A DNA stretch of 64,000 bases from DASXYG01 sp036502625. Its GTDB lineage: Bacteria > Actinomycetota > Actinomycetes > Streptosporangiales > Streptosporangiaceae. Made by a program: the position numbers and the translations under genes. The notes under the pieces are model-generated. The model was not told the origin of the DNA, ran no database searches, and saw only the letters and a list, made by a program, of their open reading frames with translations. Shown here one piece after another: positions 15,692 through 26,712 of this stretch (its first letter is position 1; the number at the start of each line of letters is the position of its first letter). The stretch lies in contig DASXYG010000095.1 in NCBI GenBank assembly GCA_036502625.1, forward strand, positions 296,836 through 360,835. Reading direction: 5' to 3'.

Positions 15692-16696
15692 ATGCGGATC
15701 GGCTTGATTGGCGCGGGACGGATCGGCGCCGTTCACGCGGATACGCTCGCCCGGCTGGAAGCCGTGTCGTCGCTGGTCATCACCGATGCCGACACCGAAC
15801 GCGCGGCCGCGCTCGCCCGCCGCGTCGGCGCGCGTACGGCACCGGACACCGCCGCGCTGTTCGCCGGACCCGGCCGCGTCGACGGCGTCGTGATCGCCAC
15901 GGGCACGGCCGCGCACGCCGAGCTGGTCGCCGCCGCGGCCGACGCGGGGCTCCCGGTGTTCTGCGAGAAGCCGATCGCCGCCGACGTCACCGGCACCCGC
16001 ACCGTCCTCGAACGGGTCGCCCGCGCGGGCGTGCAGTTGCACGTCGGGTTCCAGCGCCGCTTCGACGCCGGATACCGCCGGCTGCGGCAGGCCGTACGCG
16101 GCGGCGAGCTGGGCCGGCTGCACACCCTGCGCGGCTGCACCAGCGACCCGGCGCCGCCCCCGGCCGGCTACATCGCGACGTCCGGCGGCCTGTTCCGCGA
16201 CTGCTCAGTGCACGACTTCGACGCGATCCGCTGGATCACCGGCCGCCCGGTGGTCGGCGTGTACGCCACCGGCACCGACGCGGGCGAGCCGTTCTTCGCC
16301 GAGGCGGGCGACGTCGACACCGCCGCGGCCGTGCTCACCCTGGAGGACGGCGTGCTGGCCACCGTCACCGCGACCCGCTACAACGGCGCCGGCTACGACG
16401 TACGGCTCGAGGCATGCGGCTCGAAGACCACGCTGGTCGCCGGGCTCGACCGGCACACGCCGCTGGCCTCCGCCGACGACCTGGCCGCGGGCCCCGCCGG
16501 GCCGCCGTACGACGGGTTCATCGCGCGCTTCCACGACGCGTACGTCGCCGAACTGGAGGCGTTCACCGAGGTCGTGGCCGGCCGCCGGGCCAGCCCGTGC
16601 ACCGGTGAGGAGGCCCTGGACGCCCTGCTCGTCGCGGAGGCCGCCGAACGCTCGCGGCTGCTCGGCCGCCCGGTGACGCTGGCGGAGGTGGCATGA
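15692..16696 (+). CDS. iolG: Gfo/Idh/MocA oxidoreductase, inositol 2-dehydrogenase
   Basis: First gene of the inositol operon. The 334-residue enzyme should oxidise myo-inositol to 2-keto-myo-inositol (scyllo-inosose) with NAD. The N-terminal Rossmann motif is GLIGAGRIGAVHA, the catalytic lysine is Lys93 in CEKPIAADV, and the active-site Asp/His segment is DCSVHDFDAIRW near residue 170. GGAGG lies ahead of the ATG. Its stop overlaps the next start (ATGA). The family acts on several cyclitols; the inositol role rests on the linked iolE, iolC, iolB and iolD genes. Confidence 0.88.
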   Translation: MRIGLIGAGRIGAVHADTLARLEAVSSLVITDADTERAAALARRVGARTAPDTAALFAGPGRVDGVVIATGTAAHAELVAAAADAGLPVFCEKPIAADVTGTRTVLERVARAGVQLHVGFQRRFDAGYRRLRQAVRGGELGRLHTLRGCTSDPAPPPAGYIATSGGLFRDCSVHDFDAIRWITGRPVVGVYATGTDAGEPFFAEAGDVDTAAAVLTLEDGVLATVTATRYNGAGYDVRLEACGSKTTLVAGLDRHTPLASADDLAAGPAGPPYDGFIARFHDAYVAELEAFTEVVAGRRASPCTGEEALDALLVAEAAERSRLLGRPVTLAEVA

Positions 16697-17541
16697 GGAT
16701 CGCGGGTGCGCCCATCTCGTGGGGCGTGTGCGAGGCGCCCGGGTGGGGCGTGCAGCTCCCGCCGGAGCGGGTGCTCGCCGAGATGCGCGGCGCCGGCATC
16801 ACCGCGACGGAGTTCGGCCCCGACGGCTTCCTGCCCGACGCGCCCGCGGACAAGGCGGCGCTGCTGCGGTCGTACGGCCTGCACGCGGTCGGCGGGTTCG
16901 TCCCGGTCGTGCTGCACGACCCGGCCGGCGACCCGATGCCGGCCGTGGAGCGCGCGCTCGCGGCGTTCGCGGCCAGCGGCGCCACCGAGCTGGTCCTCGC
17001 CGCCGCGACGGGCCGCGACGGCTACGACGACCGTCCCGACCTGAACGCCGCCGCCTGGCGCCACCTGCTCGCCGCCCTCGACCGCATCTCCGAGCGGGCC
17101 GCACGCGCCGGCGTCACCGCCACCCTGCACCCGCATGTCGGCACGGTCATCGAGACCCCCGAGGAGGTCGACCGGGTGCTCGACGGCTCGGGGGTCGCGC
17201 TGTGCCTGGACACCGGCCACCTCCTGGTCGGCGGCGCGGACCCGGTGGCCCTCGCCGAGCGCGCGCCCGGCCGCGTCGCGCACGCGCACCTCAAGGACGT
17301 CGACGCGGCCGCCGCCGAGGCCGTGCGCGCGGGCCGCCGCGCGTACAGCGACGCCGTGCGCGACGGCATGTTCCGGCCGCTCGGCGCCGGCGACATCGAC
17401 ATCGCCCGGGTCGTGCGCGCCCTCGACGCCGCGGGGTACACCGGCTGGTACGTCCTAGAGCAGGACGTCATGCTGGCGGGCGCGGACGCCGACCCGCTCG
17501 CCGACGTCCGGGCGAGCATCCGCTACCTGGAGGCGCTGTGA
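16693..17541 (+). CDS. iolE: Inosose dehydratase-like TIM barrel protein
   Basis: AP_endonuc_2 (xylose-isomerase-like) TIM barrel of 282 residues that should dehydrate 2-keto-myo-inositol to the diketone used by IolD. It opens with APISWGVCEAPGWGVQL, the signature of IolE-type proteins. Metal ligands are likely Glu in TEFGPDG, Asp/His in CLDTGHLLVGG, His in AHAHLKD and Glu in YVLEQDV. The ATG overlaps the iolG stop, and its stop overlaps the iolC start by 4 bases (GTGA). It could instead act as an inosose isomerase (IolI). Confidence 0.82.
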   Translation: MRIAGAPISWGVCEAPGWGVQLPPERVLAEMRGAGITATEFGPDGFLPDAPADKAALLRSYGLHAVGGFVPVVLHDPAGDPMPAVERALAAFAASGATELVLAAATGRDGYDDRPDLNAAAWRHLLAALDRISERAARAGVTATLHPHVGTVIETPEEVDRVLDGSGVALCLDTGHLLVGGADPVALAERAPGRVAHAHLKDVDAAAAEAVRAGRRAYSDAVRDGMFRPLGAGDIDIARVVRALDAAGYTGWYVLEQDVMLAGADADPLADVRASIRYLEAL

Positions 17542-18506
17542 CCGGAGGCGACGCGCCGTACGACGTCCTGACCATGGGCCGCATCGGCGTGGACGTCTAC
17601 CCGCACCAGATCGGCGTGGGCCTGGAGGACGTCGAGACGTTCGGCAAGTGGCTGGGCGGCACCGCCACGAACGTCGCGGTCGCCGCCGCGCGCCACGGCC
17701 GCCGCTCCGCGGTGGTCAGCCGGGTCGGCGCCGACCCGTTCGGCGTGTTCGTGCACAAGGCGCTGCGCGGCTACGGCGTGGACGACGGCTACGTCACCGC
17801 CGTGGCCGGCCTGCCGACCCCGGTGACGTTCTGCGAGATCTTCCCGCCGGACGACTTCCCGATCTACTTCTACCGCTTCCCGAAAGCCCCCGACCTGGAG
17901 ATCCGCACGGACGAACTGGACCTCGACGCGATCGCGCGCGCCGAGGTCTTCTGGGTGACCGGAACCGGCCTGTGCGCCGAGCCGAGCCGTACGGCCACGC
18001 TCGACGCGCTCGAACACCGCGCCAAACGCGGCGTCACCGTCCTGGACCTCGACTACCGGCCGATGTTCTGGGGGTCGCGCGAGGAGGCGCGGGCGCAGTA
18101 CGAACGCGCCCTGCCGTATGTCACCGTCGCGGTCGGCAACCTCGACGAGTGCGACACCGCCGTCGGCACCCGCGCCCCCATGGAGGCGGCCGGCCGGCTG
18201 CGCGCCGCGGGCGTACGGCTCGCCGTGGTGAAACGCGGTCCGGACGGCGTGCTGGCCGTCGACGACGACGGCGCGATCGCGGTGCCGCCGATGGACGTCG
18301 AGGTCGTCAACGGGCTCGGCGCCGGCGACGCGTTCGGCGGCGCGCTGTGCCACGGCCTGCTCGCCGGATGGCCGACCGCGGAGGTCATGCGGTTCGCCAA
18401 CGCCGCCGGCGCGATCGTGGCGTCCCGGCTGGCCTGCTCGGACGCCATGCCGACGACGGCGGAGGTCGAGGAGCTGCTGGCCGCGCCGGACGGGGCGCGG
18501 CGGTGA
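17538..18506 (+). CDS. iolC: 5-dehydro-2-deoxygluconokinase, PfkB family
   Basis: Phosphorylates 5-dehydro-2-deoxygluconate in the inositol pathway. The 322-residue protein shows the PfkB pattern: GRIGVDVYPHQIGVGLEDV near the N-terminus, GGTATNVAVAAARHG near residue 38 and the C-terminal anion-hole motif NGLGAGDAFGGAL with the catalytic Asp near residue 260. SCDAMPT-like sequences (ACSDAMPTTAEV) end the fold. It has no fused C-terminal DUF2090 domain, unlike many IolC proteins; the next gene supplies a separate aldolase-like domain. GTG start, 4-base overlap on both sides. Confidence 0.9.
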   Translation: MTGGDAPYDVLTMGRIGVDVYPHQIGVGLEDVETFGKWLGGTATNVAVAAARHGRRSAVVSRVGADPFGVFVHKALRGYGVDDGYVTAVAGLPTPVTFCEIFPPDDFPIYFYRFPKAPDLEIRTDELDLDAIARAEVFWVTGTGLCAEPSRTATLDALEHRAKRGVTVLDLDYRPMFWGSREEARAQYERALPYVTVAVGNLDECDTAVGTRAPMEAAGRLRAAGVRLAVVKRGPDGVLAVDDDGAIAVPPMDVEVVNGLGAGDAFGGALCHGLLAGWPTAEVMRFANAAGAIVASRLACSDAMPTTAEVEELLAAPDGARR

Positions 18507-19417
18507 ACCCGGCCGGCCAGGCGTACGACGACGGGCCGGCCGACGCCGCCGCCATCGCGGCCGAGCTGACCGAGATCCGCGCCCGCGACCCGCACGCCAT
18601 CGCCCGCGCCGCGCGCAACCGCCGCCACCGCGACTCGCCGCTGAACCCCAGCGGCCGTACGTTCATCGTCGCCGCCGACCATCCCGCGCGCGGCAGCCTG
18701 GCCATCGGCGGCCGGCGGATGGCCATGGCCGACCGCGCCGACCTGCTGGCCAGGCTGCGCGTCGCGCTGGCCCACCCCGGCGTTACGGGCGTGCTGGCCG
18801 CCGCCGACGTCGTCGAGGACCTCCTGCTGCTCGGCGCGCTCGACGACAAGACCGTGTTCGGCACGATGAACCGCGGCGGCCTCGCCGGGTCGTCGTTCGA
18901 GATCGACGACCGGTTCACCGCCTACGACGCGGACGGCATCGCCGCGTCCGGGCTCGACGGCGGCAAGATGCTGCTGCGCATCGACGTCGGCGACCCGGCC
19001 ACCGCGGACACCCTGGAGGCCTGCGCGCGCGCCGTTTCAGAGCTGGCCGCGCGGCGCCGGCTGGCCATGGTCGAGCCGTTCATGTCCACACGTGTGGACG
19101 GCCGCGTGCGCAACGACCTCTCGCCGGACGCCGTCATCCACGCGATGTCCGTCGCGGCCGGGCTCGGCACGACGTCCGCGTACACCTGGCTGAAGGTGCC
19201 CGCGGTCGCCGACATGGCCCGGGTCGTGGCGGCCACCACGCTCCCGACGCTGGTCCTGGGCGGGGAGCTGGACGACGACTCCGGCGCCGTGTACGAACGC
19301 TGGCAGGCCGCGTTGCGGATGCCGACCGTACGCGGGCTGGTCGCGGGGCGCGCGCTGCTGTACCCGCCGGACGGCGACGTCGCGGGCCTCGTCGACCGGC
19401 TCGCGCGGCTGTGTTGA
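18503..19417 (+). CDS. Cgl0159-family (beta/alpha)8 protein, probable DKGP aldolase
   Basis: A 304-residue TIM barrel related to class I aldolases and seen in actinobacterial inositol clusters. It should cleave 2-deoxy-5-keto-gluconate 6-phosphate, the step done by IolJ in Bacillus. Visible features are FIVAADHPARGSLAIG, GVLAAADVVEDLLLLGAL, MNRGGLAGSSFEIDDR and a candidate Schiff-base lysine in TSAYTWLKVPAV. The start GTG overlaps the iolC stop by 4 bases. Function is inferred from position between iolC and iolB and from absence of an iolJ homologue in the operon. Confidence 0.8.
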   Translation: MNPAGQAYDDGPADAAAIAAELTEIRARDPHAIARAARNRRHRDSPLNPSGRTFIVAADHPARGSLAIGGRRMAMADRADLLARLRVALAHPGVTGVLAAADVVEDLLLLGALDDKTVFGTMNRGGLAGSSFEIDDRFTAYDADGIAASGLDGGKMLLRIDVGDPATADTLEACARAVSELAARRRLAMVEPFMSTRVDGRVRNDLSPDAVIHAMSVAAGLGTTSAYTWLKVPAVADMARVVAATTLPTLVLGGELDDDSGAVYERWQAALRMPTVRGLVAGRALLYPPDGDVAGLVDRLARLC

Positions 19418-19428
19418 AGGGACGGGAC

Positions 19429-20282
19429 ATGGACGACCACCTGTACGTCAGGGCGGGTGCCACGGCGAACGGGCCGTGGGCGCTCGACGTGACACCCGAG
19501 CGCGCCGGATGGGACTTCTCCGGGCTGCGCGTCCTGCACCTCAGCCCCGGCCAGGCGCAGCGGGTGCGCACCGGCGGCGACGAGATGATCGTCCTGCCGC
19601 TGCACGGCTCCTGCGCGATCACCTGCGAGGGCCAGAAGATCGAGCTGGCCGGCCGCGAGGACGTCTTCTCCGGCCCGACCGACTTCGCGTACCTGCCGAT
19701 CGGCGTCGAGGCCACGCTGACCGCGCAGGACGGGGGCAGCTTCGCGCTGCCGTCGGCGCGCGCCACCCGCGCGTTCCCCGTACGCCACGTCGCCGCCGAC
19801 CAGGTGCCCGTCGAGCTGCGCGGCAGCGGGTCGTGCAGCCGCGAGGTGCACAACTTCGCCGCCGCCGACGTCTTCGAGGCGGACCGGCTGATCGCCGTGG
19901 AGGTGCTGACGCCCGGCGGCAACTGGTCGTCCTACCCGCCGCACAAGCACGACGAGGCGAGCGCCGACGAGACGGTTCTGGAGGAGATCTACTACTTCCA
20001 GGTGGCCCGCTCCGGACCGGCGTACCAGCGCGTGTACGGCACCAGCAGGCGGCCGCTGGACCTCCTGGCCGAGGTGCGCTCGGGCGACGTCGTGCTGATC
20101 CCGTACGGCTGGCACGGCCCGTCGATGGCCGCGCCCGGCTACGACCTGTACTACCTCAACGTCATGGCGGGACCGGGCGAGCGCGCCTGGCGGGTGCGGC
20201 ACGACCCCGCGCACGACTGGGTCCGCGACACCTGGCCCGACGACATCATCGACCCGCGCCTGCCGCTGAACGGACACCCGCG

Positions 20283-20286
<4 letters not shown>
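19429..20286 (+). CDS. iolB: 5-deoxy-glucuronate isomerase
   Basis: Bicupin enzyme of 285 residues that converts 5-deoxy-glucuronate to 5-dehydro-2-deoxygluconate. The C-terminal cupin carries the metal site PPHKHDEASADET, then EEIYYFQVARSGPAYQRVY and IPYGWHGPSMAAPGYDLYYL, all characteristic of IolB. I preferred ATG 19429 with AAGGGA 8 bases upstream over a GTG at 19411 that lies inside the preceding gene. Its stop overlaps the iolD ATG (ATGA). Confidence 0.92.
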
Positions 20287-22169
<1,883 letters not shown>

Positions 22170-22231
22170 AACGCTGCCGCAAGGAGGGGGCCACCAAGCC
22201 GGGGGACGGATCACATGAACCGGAGGTTCGG

Positions 22232-23227
22232 ATGAAATGGTCCCGGCGGCCGAAGGCGGCCGCGCTCATCCTGCTGGCGGCGGCGCTGCTGCTGATATCC
22301 GGCTGCTCGAACGCGATCGACGCGGGCACCGGCGCGGCCGGCCCCGCCCCCGCGGCGACGGTCAAGCCCAAGGGCAAGCTCACGTTCGCGCTCATCTCGC
22401 ACGGCACCGCGGGCGACCCGTTCTGGACGATCGTCAAGAACGGCGCCGAGCAGGCCGGACGCGACCTCGGCGTCCGCGTGCAGTACCAGAGCAGCGGCGA
22501 CCCGCAGACCCAGTCGCAGTACATCGACGCGGCGACGAACCAGCACGTGGACGGCCTGATCGTGTCGATGGCCAACCCCGACGCGCTGAAGTCCTCGATC
22601 ACCAACGCCGAGAAGGCGGGCATCCCGGTGATCACGATCAACGCGGGCGAGGACGTCTCCGCGAAGTTCGGCGCGCTGCTGCACGTCGGCCAGAACGAGA
22701 CCATCGCCGGGCAGGCCGCCGGCACCCGGCTGAAGTCCCTCGGCCTGCACCACGTCGTCTGCGTGATCCACGAGGCCGGCAACACGTCGCTCGACCAGCG
22801 GTGCAACGGCGCGGCCAGCACGTTCGGCGGCAAGATGGACCGGCTCCAGGTGGACGTCAACGACCTCAACGGCGCCCAGTCCACGATCAGATCCAAGCTC
22901 CAGGAGGACAAGAGCATCGACGGCGTCCTCACGCTCAACCCGGCGGTCGCCACCGCGGCCGTCGCGGCGAAGGGCTCCTCGAAGGCGACGCTGGCCACGT
23001 TCGACGTCAGCGCGGACGTCATCCGCGACGTCCAGCAGGGCAAGCTCGCCTTCGCCGTCGACCAGCAGCCGTACCTCCAGGGCTACCTGCCGGTGAACTT
23101 CCTCTACCTGTACGCGACCAACGGCGACGTCACCGGCGGCGGCAAGCCGGTGCTCACCGGGCCCGGCTTCATCACCAAGCAGAACGCCGCGCAGATCGCC
23201 AAGTACGCCGCGAGGGGGACCCGATGA
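22232..23227 (+). CDS. Sugar ABC transporter substrate-binding lipoprotein
   Basis: Membrane-anchored binding protein of the Peripla_BP_4 (ribose/inositol) class, 331 residues. Residues 1-24 are a signal peptide with lipobox LISGC; Cys25 should carry the lipid. The mature part has TFALISHGTAGDPFWTIVK, the hinge DGLIVSMANPDAL and AFAVDQQPYLQGYLPV, a pattern of D-sugar binding proteins. GGAGG is 7 bases before the ATG. With the permease and ATPase genes it forms an importer; myo-inositol or a related cyclitol is the likely ligand because the genes are fused to the iol operon. Confidence 0.9.
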   Translation: MKWSRRPKAAALILLAAALLLISGCSNAIDAGTGAAGPAPAATVKPKGKLTFALISHGTAGDPFWTIVKNGAEQAGRDLGVRVQYQSSGDPQTQSQYIDAATNQHVDGLIVSMANPDALKSSITNAEKAGIPVITINAGEDVSAKFGALLHVGQNETIAGQAAGTRLKSLGLHHVVCVIHEAGNTSLDQRCNGAASTFGGKMDRLQVDVNDLNGAQSTIRSKLQEDKSIDGVLTLNPAVATAAVAAKGSSKATLATFDVSADVIRDVQQGKLAFAVDQQPYLQGYLPVNFLYLYATNGDVTGGGKPVLTGPGFITKQNAAQIAKYAARGTR

Positions 23228-24285
23228 CCACGACCACGACCCCGCCCGCGGAACGCGACGAGCGCGTCGCCGAGGTCGGCCGGCTGCGCCGCCTGCTCGT
23301 ACGACCGGAGCTCGGCTCGCTGATCGGCGCCATCGTGGTGCTGGTCTTCTTCTCCGCGATGTCCGACGTCTTCCGGTCCATCGGCGGCGTCGCGAACTGG
23401 CTGGACCCCGCGTCCACGCTGGGCATCATGGCGGTCGCCGTGGCCATGCTGATGATCGGCGGCGAGTTCGACCTGTCCGCCGGCGTCATGACCGCCACGG
23501 TCGGCCTGATCATCGCGATCCTCACCAGCGTGTACGGGCTGAACGTCTGGCTGGCCATCCTGGTCGCCCTGGTGGTCGCGCTCGGCATCGGCTACTTCAA
23601 CGGCTACGTCGTCGTCCGTACGGGCCTGCCCAGCTTCATCGTCACGCTCGGCACGTACCTCATGCTCCAGGGCCTCAACATCGGCGTCGCGAAGCTGATC
23701 ACCGGAACCGTGCTGGTCGGCGGGGTGCAGCGGGGCGGCGGGTTCCTGTCCGCCCACTTCGTGTTCTCCTCGTCGGTGGTCATCGGCCACACGCTGTTCA
23801 AGGTGTCGATCGTGTGGTGGATCGTGCTCACCGCGATCGCCACGTACGTCCTGCTGCGCACCCGGTTCGGCAACTGGGTGTTCGCGGTCGGCGGCGACGC
23901 GGCCGCGGCGCGCAACGTCGGCGTTCCGGCCGCGCGCACCAAGATCAGCCTGTTCATGACGACGGCGGGCGCGGCCTGGCTGGTCGGCACGATCACCGTG
24001 CTGCGGCTGACGTCCGTGCAGGCCAACCAGGGCATCGGCAACGAGCTGATCTACATCGTGGCCGCGGTCATCGGCGGCTGCCTGCTGACCGGCGGCTTCG
24101 GCTCCGCGGTCGGTGCGTCACTGGGCGCGCTGATCTTCGGCATGACGTCGCAGGGCATCGTGTACGTCGGGTGGGACGCCGACTGGTTCAAGTTCTTCCT
24201 CGGCGCGATGCTGCTGCTCGCCGTGCTCGCCAACCGCTTCGTCCGCAGGTACGCCGAACAGTCACGGAAGAGAGGTGCGGCATGA
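23224..24285 (+). CDS. ABC transporter permease, RbsC-like
   Basis: Integral membrane channel of a sugar importer, 353 residues with about nine hydrophobic helices after a 30-residue cytoplasmic start (ERDERVAEVGRLRRLL). The BPD_transp_2 signature is visible in MLMIGGEFDLSAGVM and VRTGLPSFIVTLGTYLMLQG, with the coupling loop FAVGGDAAAARNVGVPAART. The ATG overlaps the stop of the binding-protein gene and the stop overlaps the ATPase ATG. It should form a homodimer. Confidence 0.92.
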   Translation: MTTTTTPPAERDERVAEVGRLRRLLVRPELGSLIGAIVVLVFFSAMSDVFRSIGGVANWLDPASTLGIMAVAVAMLMIGGEFDLSAGVMTATVGLIIAILTSVYGLNVWLAILVALVVALGIGYFNGYVVVRTGLPSFIVTLGTYLMLQGLNIGVAKLITGTVLVGGVQRGGGFLSAHFVFSSSVVIGHTLFKVSIVWWIVLTAIATYVLLRTRFGNWVFAVGGDAAAARNVGVPAARTKISLFMTTAGAAWLVGTITVLRLTSVQANQGIGNELIYIVAAVIGGCLLTGGFGSAVGASLGALIFGMTSQGIVYVGWDADWFKFFLGAMLLLAVLANRFVRRYAEQSRKRGAA

Positions 24286-25124
24286 CGGCCACGGAAGCCG
24301 CGACGCCCGCGGACGGGGCCGCGCCGCTGCTCGAAGTGCGCGGCGTGTCCAAGTACTTCGGCAGCGTCATCGCGCTGCGCGACGTGTCCACGACCGTACG
24401 CGCGGGCCAGGTGACCTGCGTGCTCGGCGACAACGGCGCGGGCAAGTCCACGTTCATCAAGATCCTCTCGGGCGTGCACCCGCCGGACACCGGCGGCCTG
24501 CTGCTCGACGGCGCGCCCGCCGCGCTGTCCGGCCCGCGCGACGCGCTCGACCAGGGCATCGCCACGGTGTTCCAGGACCTCGCGATGATCCCGCTGATGT
24601 CGGTCTGGCGGAACTTCTTCCTCGGCTCGGAGCCCACCCGCGGCCGCGGCCCGCTCCAGCGGTTCGACGTCACGACGGCCCGGCGTACGGCGAGGGACGC
24701 GCTGCTGGAGATGGGCATCGACATCCGCGACCCCGACCAGCCGGTCGGCACGCTGTCCGGCGGCGAACGCCAGTCGGTGGCCATCGCGCGCGCCGTGTAC
24801 CTCGGGGCGCGGGTGCTGATCCTCGACGAGCCCACGTCCGCGCTCGGCGTGAAGCAGGCGGCCACGGTGCTGCGCTACATCGTGCGGGCGCGCGACCGCG
24901 GCCTCGGCGTCGTGTTCATCACCCACAACCCGCACCACGCGTACCCGGTGGGCGACCGGTTCCTGCTGCTCAAGCGGGGCCGCAGCCTCGGCGACTACGC
25001 CCGCGACGAGATCACCCTCGACGAGCTGACCCGCCTCATGGCCGGCGGCGCCGAGCTCGACGAGCTCGCCCACGAGCTGCGCCGCGAACCGCCCGCCGCC
25101 GGGTCCGCGCCCGCCACGGGGTGA
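24282..25124 (+). CDS. ABC transporter ATP-binding protein, single-domain sugar importer type
   Basis: Powers the inositol/sugar importer. The 280-residue protein contains one nucleotide-binding domain: Walker A GDNGAGKST, Q-loop TVFQDLAMI, signature LSGGERQSVAI, Walker B VLILDEPTSAL and the switch histidine in VFITHN. Most RbsA-type partners are double-length with two domains; this one is the half-size FrcA-like form, so two copies must dimerise. A Pro/Ala-rich tail ends the protein. It is the last gene of the operon and is followed by a strong hairpin. Confidence 0.9.
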   Translation: MTATEAATPADGAAPLLEVRGVSKYFGSVIALRDVSTTVRAGQVTCVLGDNGAGKSTFIKILSGVHPPDTGGLLLDGAPAALSGPRDALDQGIATVFQDLAMIPLMSVWRNFFLGSEPTRGRGPLQRFDVTTARRTARDALLEMGIDIRDPDQPVGTLSGGERQSVAIARAVYLGARVLILDEPTSALGVKQAATVLRYIVRARDRGLGVVFITHNPHHAYPVGDRFLLLKRGRSLGDYARDEITLDELTRLMAGGAELDELAHELRREPPAAGSAPATG

Positions 25125-25131
25125 CGTGCGC

Positions 25132-25159
25132 CTGCCCCCGATGGGACGATCGGGGGCAG
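25132..25159 (+). terminator. Perfect 11-bp hairpin closing the inositol/ABC operon
   Basis: CTGCCCCCGAT (25132-25142) pairs perfectly with ATCGGGGGCAG (25149-25159) around a GGGACG loop, 7 bases after the ATPase stop. No T-tract follows, as is common in actinomycetes. Confidence 0.7.
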
Positions 25160-25228
25160 ATCGCCCCATCCTGCCGCTGGGTCGATTAATGGACGGATCG
25201 GCGTACGGCGCAAGCGGGCCACGTTACG

Positions 25229-25244
25229 CTGGGCCTCTGCCCAG
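25229..25244 (+). promoter_or_regulatory. Stem-loop in the leader of the NYN-domain gene
   Basis: CTGGGC-CTCT-GCCCAG is a perfect 6-bp stem. It is flanked by CACGTTACG (from 25220) and CGTAAACGTG (to 25259), which are also nearly inverted repeats, so a longer interrupted hairpin or a protein site is possible. It lies about 80 bases before the start codon. Confidence 0.4.
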
Positions 25245-25321
25245 AGAAACGTAAACGTGACCGCTATATGTCAGGACAACCCCCTGTCAGGGTCTCGCAC
25301 GGGAGAAAGGGGCGGTGTTGC

Positions 25322-26629
25322 GTGGATCGCTGCGCGCTGTTCGTTGATGCCAGCTACCTCCTGGCCGACGGCGCGATGGCAGTCCACGGGACGCGTCATC
25401 GTGAGGCGGTCTCGTGGGACTACTCCGGTCTGCTCGACCTCCTCGGCGAGCTCGTCGCCGAGAGCACCGGACTACCGCTGTTGCGCTGCTACTGGTACGA
25501 GGCGACCGTCGAGGGCCGGCGTACGCCCGAGCACGAGGCGCTCGCCGACCTCGTCGGGCTGAAGCTGCGGCTCGGCCGGGTGCGCCCCGGCCGCCGTGAG
25601 GGCGTCGACTCGCAGGTCTACCGCGACCTCACGACGCTCGCCAAGAGCGGCAACATCTGCGACGCCGTCCTCGTCACCGGTGACGAGGACATGGTGCAGG
25701 CGGTCACCGACGTCCAGGACCTCGGCATGCGCGTGACGATCATCCACATCGCCGTCGACGGCAACTGGACGATCTCCCGCACGCTCCGCCAGGAGTGCGA
25801 CGCCCTCATCGAGATCGGCGCGACCCAGCTACGCCCGCTCGTCAGCCTGCTGACCGGCGTCGACTCCCGGCCCGCCCAGTCCGACGTATCGCCCACCCCG
25901 TCGCCGCTGAGCAACGGCCACGGCCGCGCCCGCCGCGGAACGCACGCCGCCCACCAGCCGCTGCCCACCGGCCCGCACTCCGGTCCGCCGGCGATGTACA
26001 ACCCGGCCCCGACCGGCCCGCAGCCACTGTCGGCGCCGGTCGAGATGCCGCAGATGCAGCCGATGCCGCAGATGCAACCGGTCGCCGACCGGCGCGAGGC
26101 CAACCGCCTCCAGGCGCCCGGGGGCCCTCCCGTCGGCCCGGCCCCGGTCCCACCTACCGGGCCGGGTATCGGCCCGGGCGGCCAGGGTGGACCTCCTGGG
26201 CCGAATGGGCCTGGTGGGCCTGGTGGCCCGATCGGTCCCAGTGGCCCTATCGGCGATGACCAGACCACCATCTCCGGCCCGGCGTCGTACATGCCGCAGC
26301 CCCAGCCCGCCGCCACGCCGTACACCGGGCCCCACATGCAGATGCCGCAGGCGCCGCAGCAGCAGCCCCAGCAGGCCGACGGCGGCTCACTGTCCGACGC
26401 CGTGCAGGCGGCCCACCGCGAGGGCCGCGACTTCGGCGACTCCGTCGCGCGCGACGCCCCCGCCCTGTGGCTGGAGGCCGTCCTGGCCCGCAAGCCGCGC
26501 ATGCCGTCCGATCTCGAGGCCCGCCTCCTGCAGGGTTCCTCGCTGCCGATCGACTACCTGCTGCACGACGAAGTACGCCACGCCCTGCGCCGCGGCTTCT
26601 GGGACGCCCTGGAACACTCCCGCCGGTGA
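25322..26629 (+). CDS. NYN-domain (PIN-like) putative nuclease with long Pro/Gln-rich linker
   Basis: Residues 1-165 form a NYN domain: CALFVDASYLLADGAM with Asp9, EGVDSQVYRDL with Asp96 and VLVTGDEDMVQAVTDV with Asp121/Asp123, the acidic cluster expected for metal-dependent RNA cleavage. Residues about 190-365 are low complexity (Pro, Gly, Gln, Met; repeated MPQMQPMPQMQP and GPNGPGGPGGPIGP-type runs). The last 70 residues (SLSDAVQAAHREGRDFGDSV to the end) look folded and helical. I prefer the GTG at 25322 preceded by GGAGAAAGGGG. Substrate is unknown; RNA decay or surveillance is a family-based guess. Confidence 0.8.
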   Translation: MDRCALFVDASYLLADGAMAVHGTRHREAVSWDYSGLLDLLGELVAESTGLPLLRCYWYEATVEGRRTPEHEALADLVGLKLRLGRVRPGRREGVDSQVYRDLTTLAKSGNICDAVLVTGDEDMVQAVTDVQDLGMRVTIIHIAVDGNWTISRTLRQECDALIEIGATQLRPLVSLLTGVDSRPAQSDVSPTPSPLSNGHGRARRGTHAAHQPLPTGPHSGPPAMYNPAPTGPQPLSAPVEMPQMQPMPQMQPVADRREANRLQAPGGPPVGPAPVPPTGPGIGPGGQGGPPGPNGPGGPGGPIGPSGPIGDDQTTISGPASYMPQPQPAATPYTGPHMQMPQAPQQQPQQADGGSLSDAVQAAHREGRDFGDSVARDAPALWLEAVLARKPRMPSDLEARLLQGSSLPIDYLLHDEVRHALRRGFWDALEHSRR

Positions 26630-26699
26630 CCGCCGCGTGGTGATCTCCGCCACGGGTAACAGGTCCGGCGTTCCCCGCACTTTTCCCCGCCCGTATGGG

Positions 26700-26705
26700 T
26701 AGCGT
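26700..26705 (+). promoter_or_regulatory. -10 box of a leaderless transcript
   Basis: TAGCGT followed by 7 bases and the GTG start of the TPR-like gene. No -35 match is seen. Confidence 0.35.
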
Positions 26706-26712
26706 CGAGGAC

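Noticed and set aside
19411..19428. GTG start of iolB at 19411
   Set aside because: It lies within the preceding gene and lacks a ribosome site; ATG 19429 has AAGGGA upstream.
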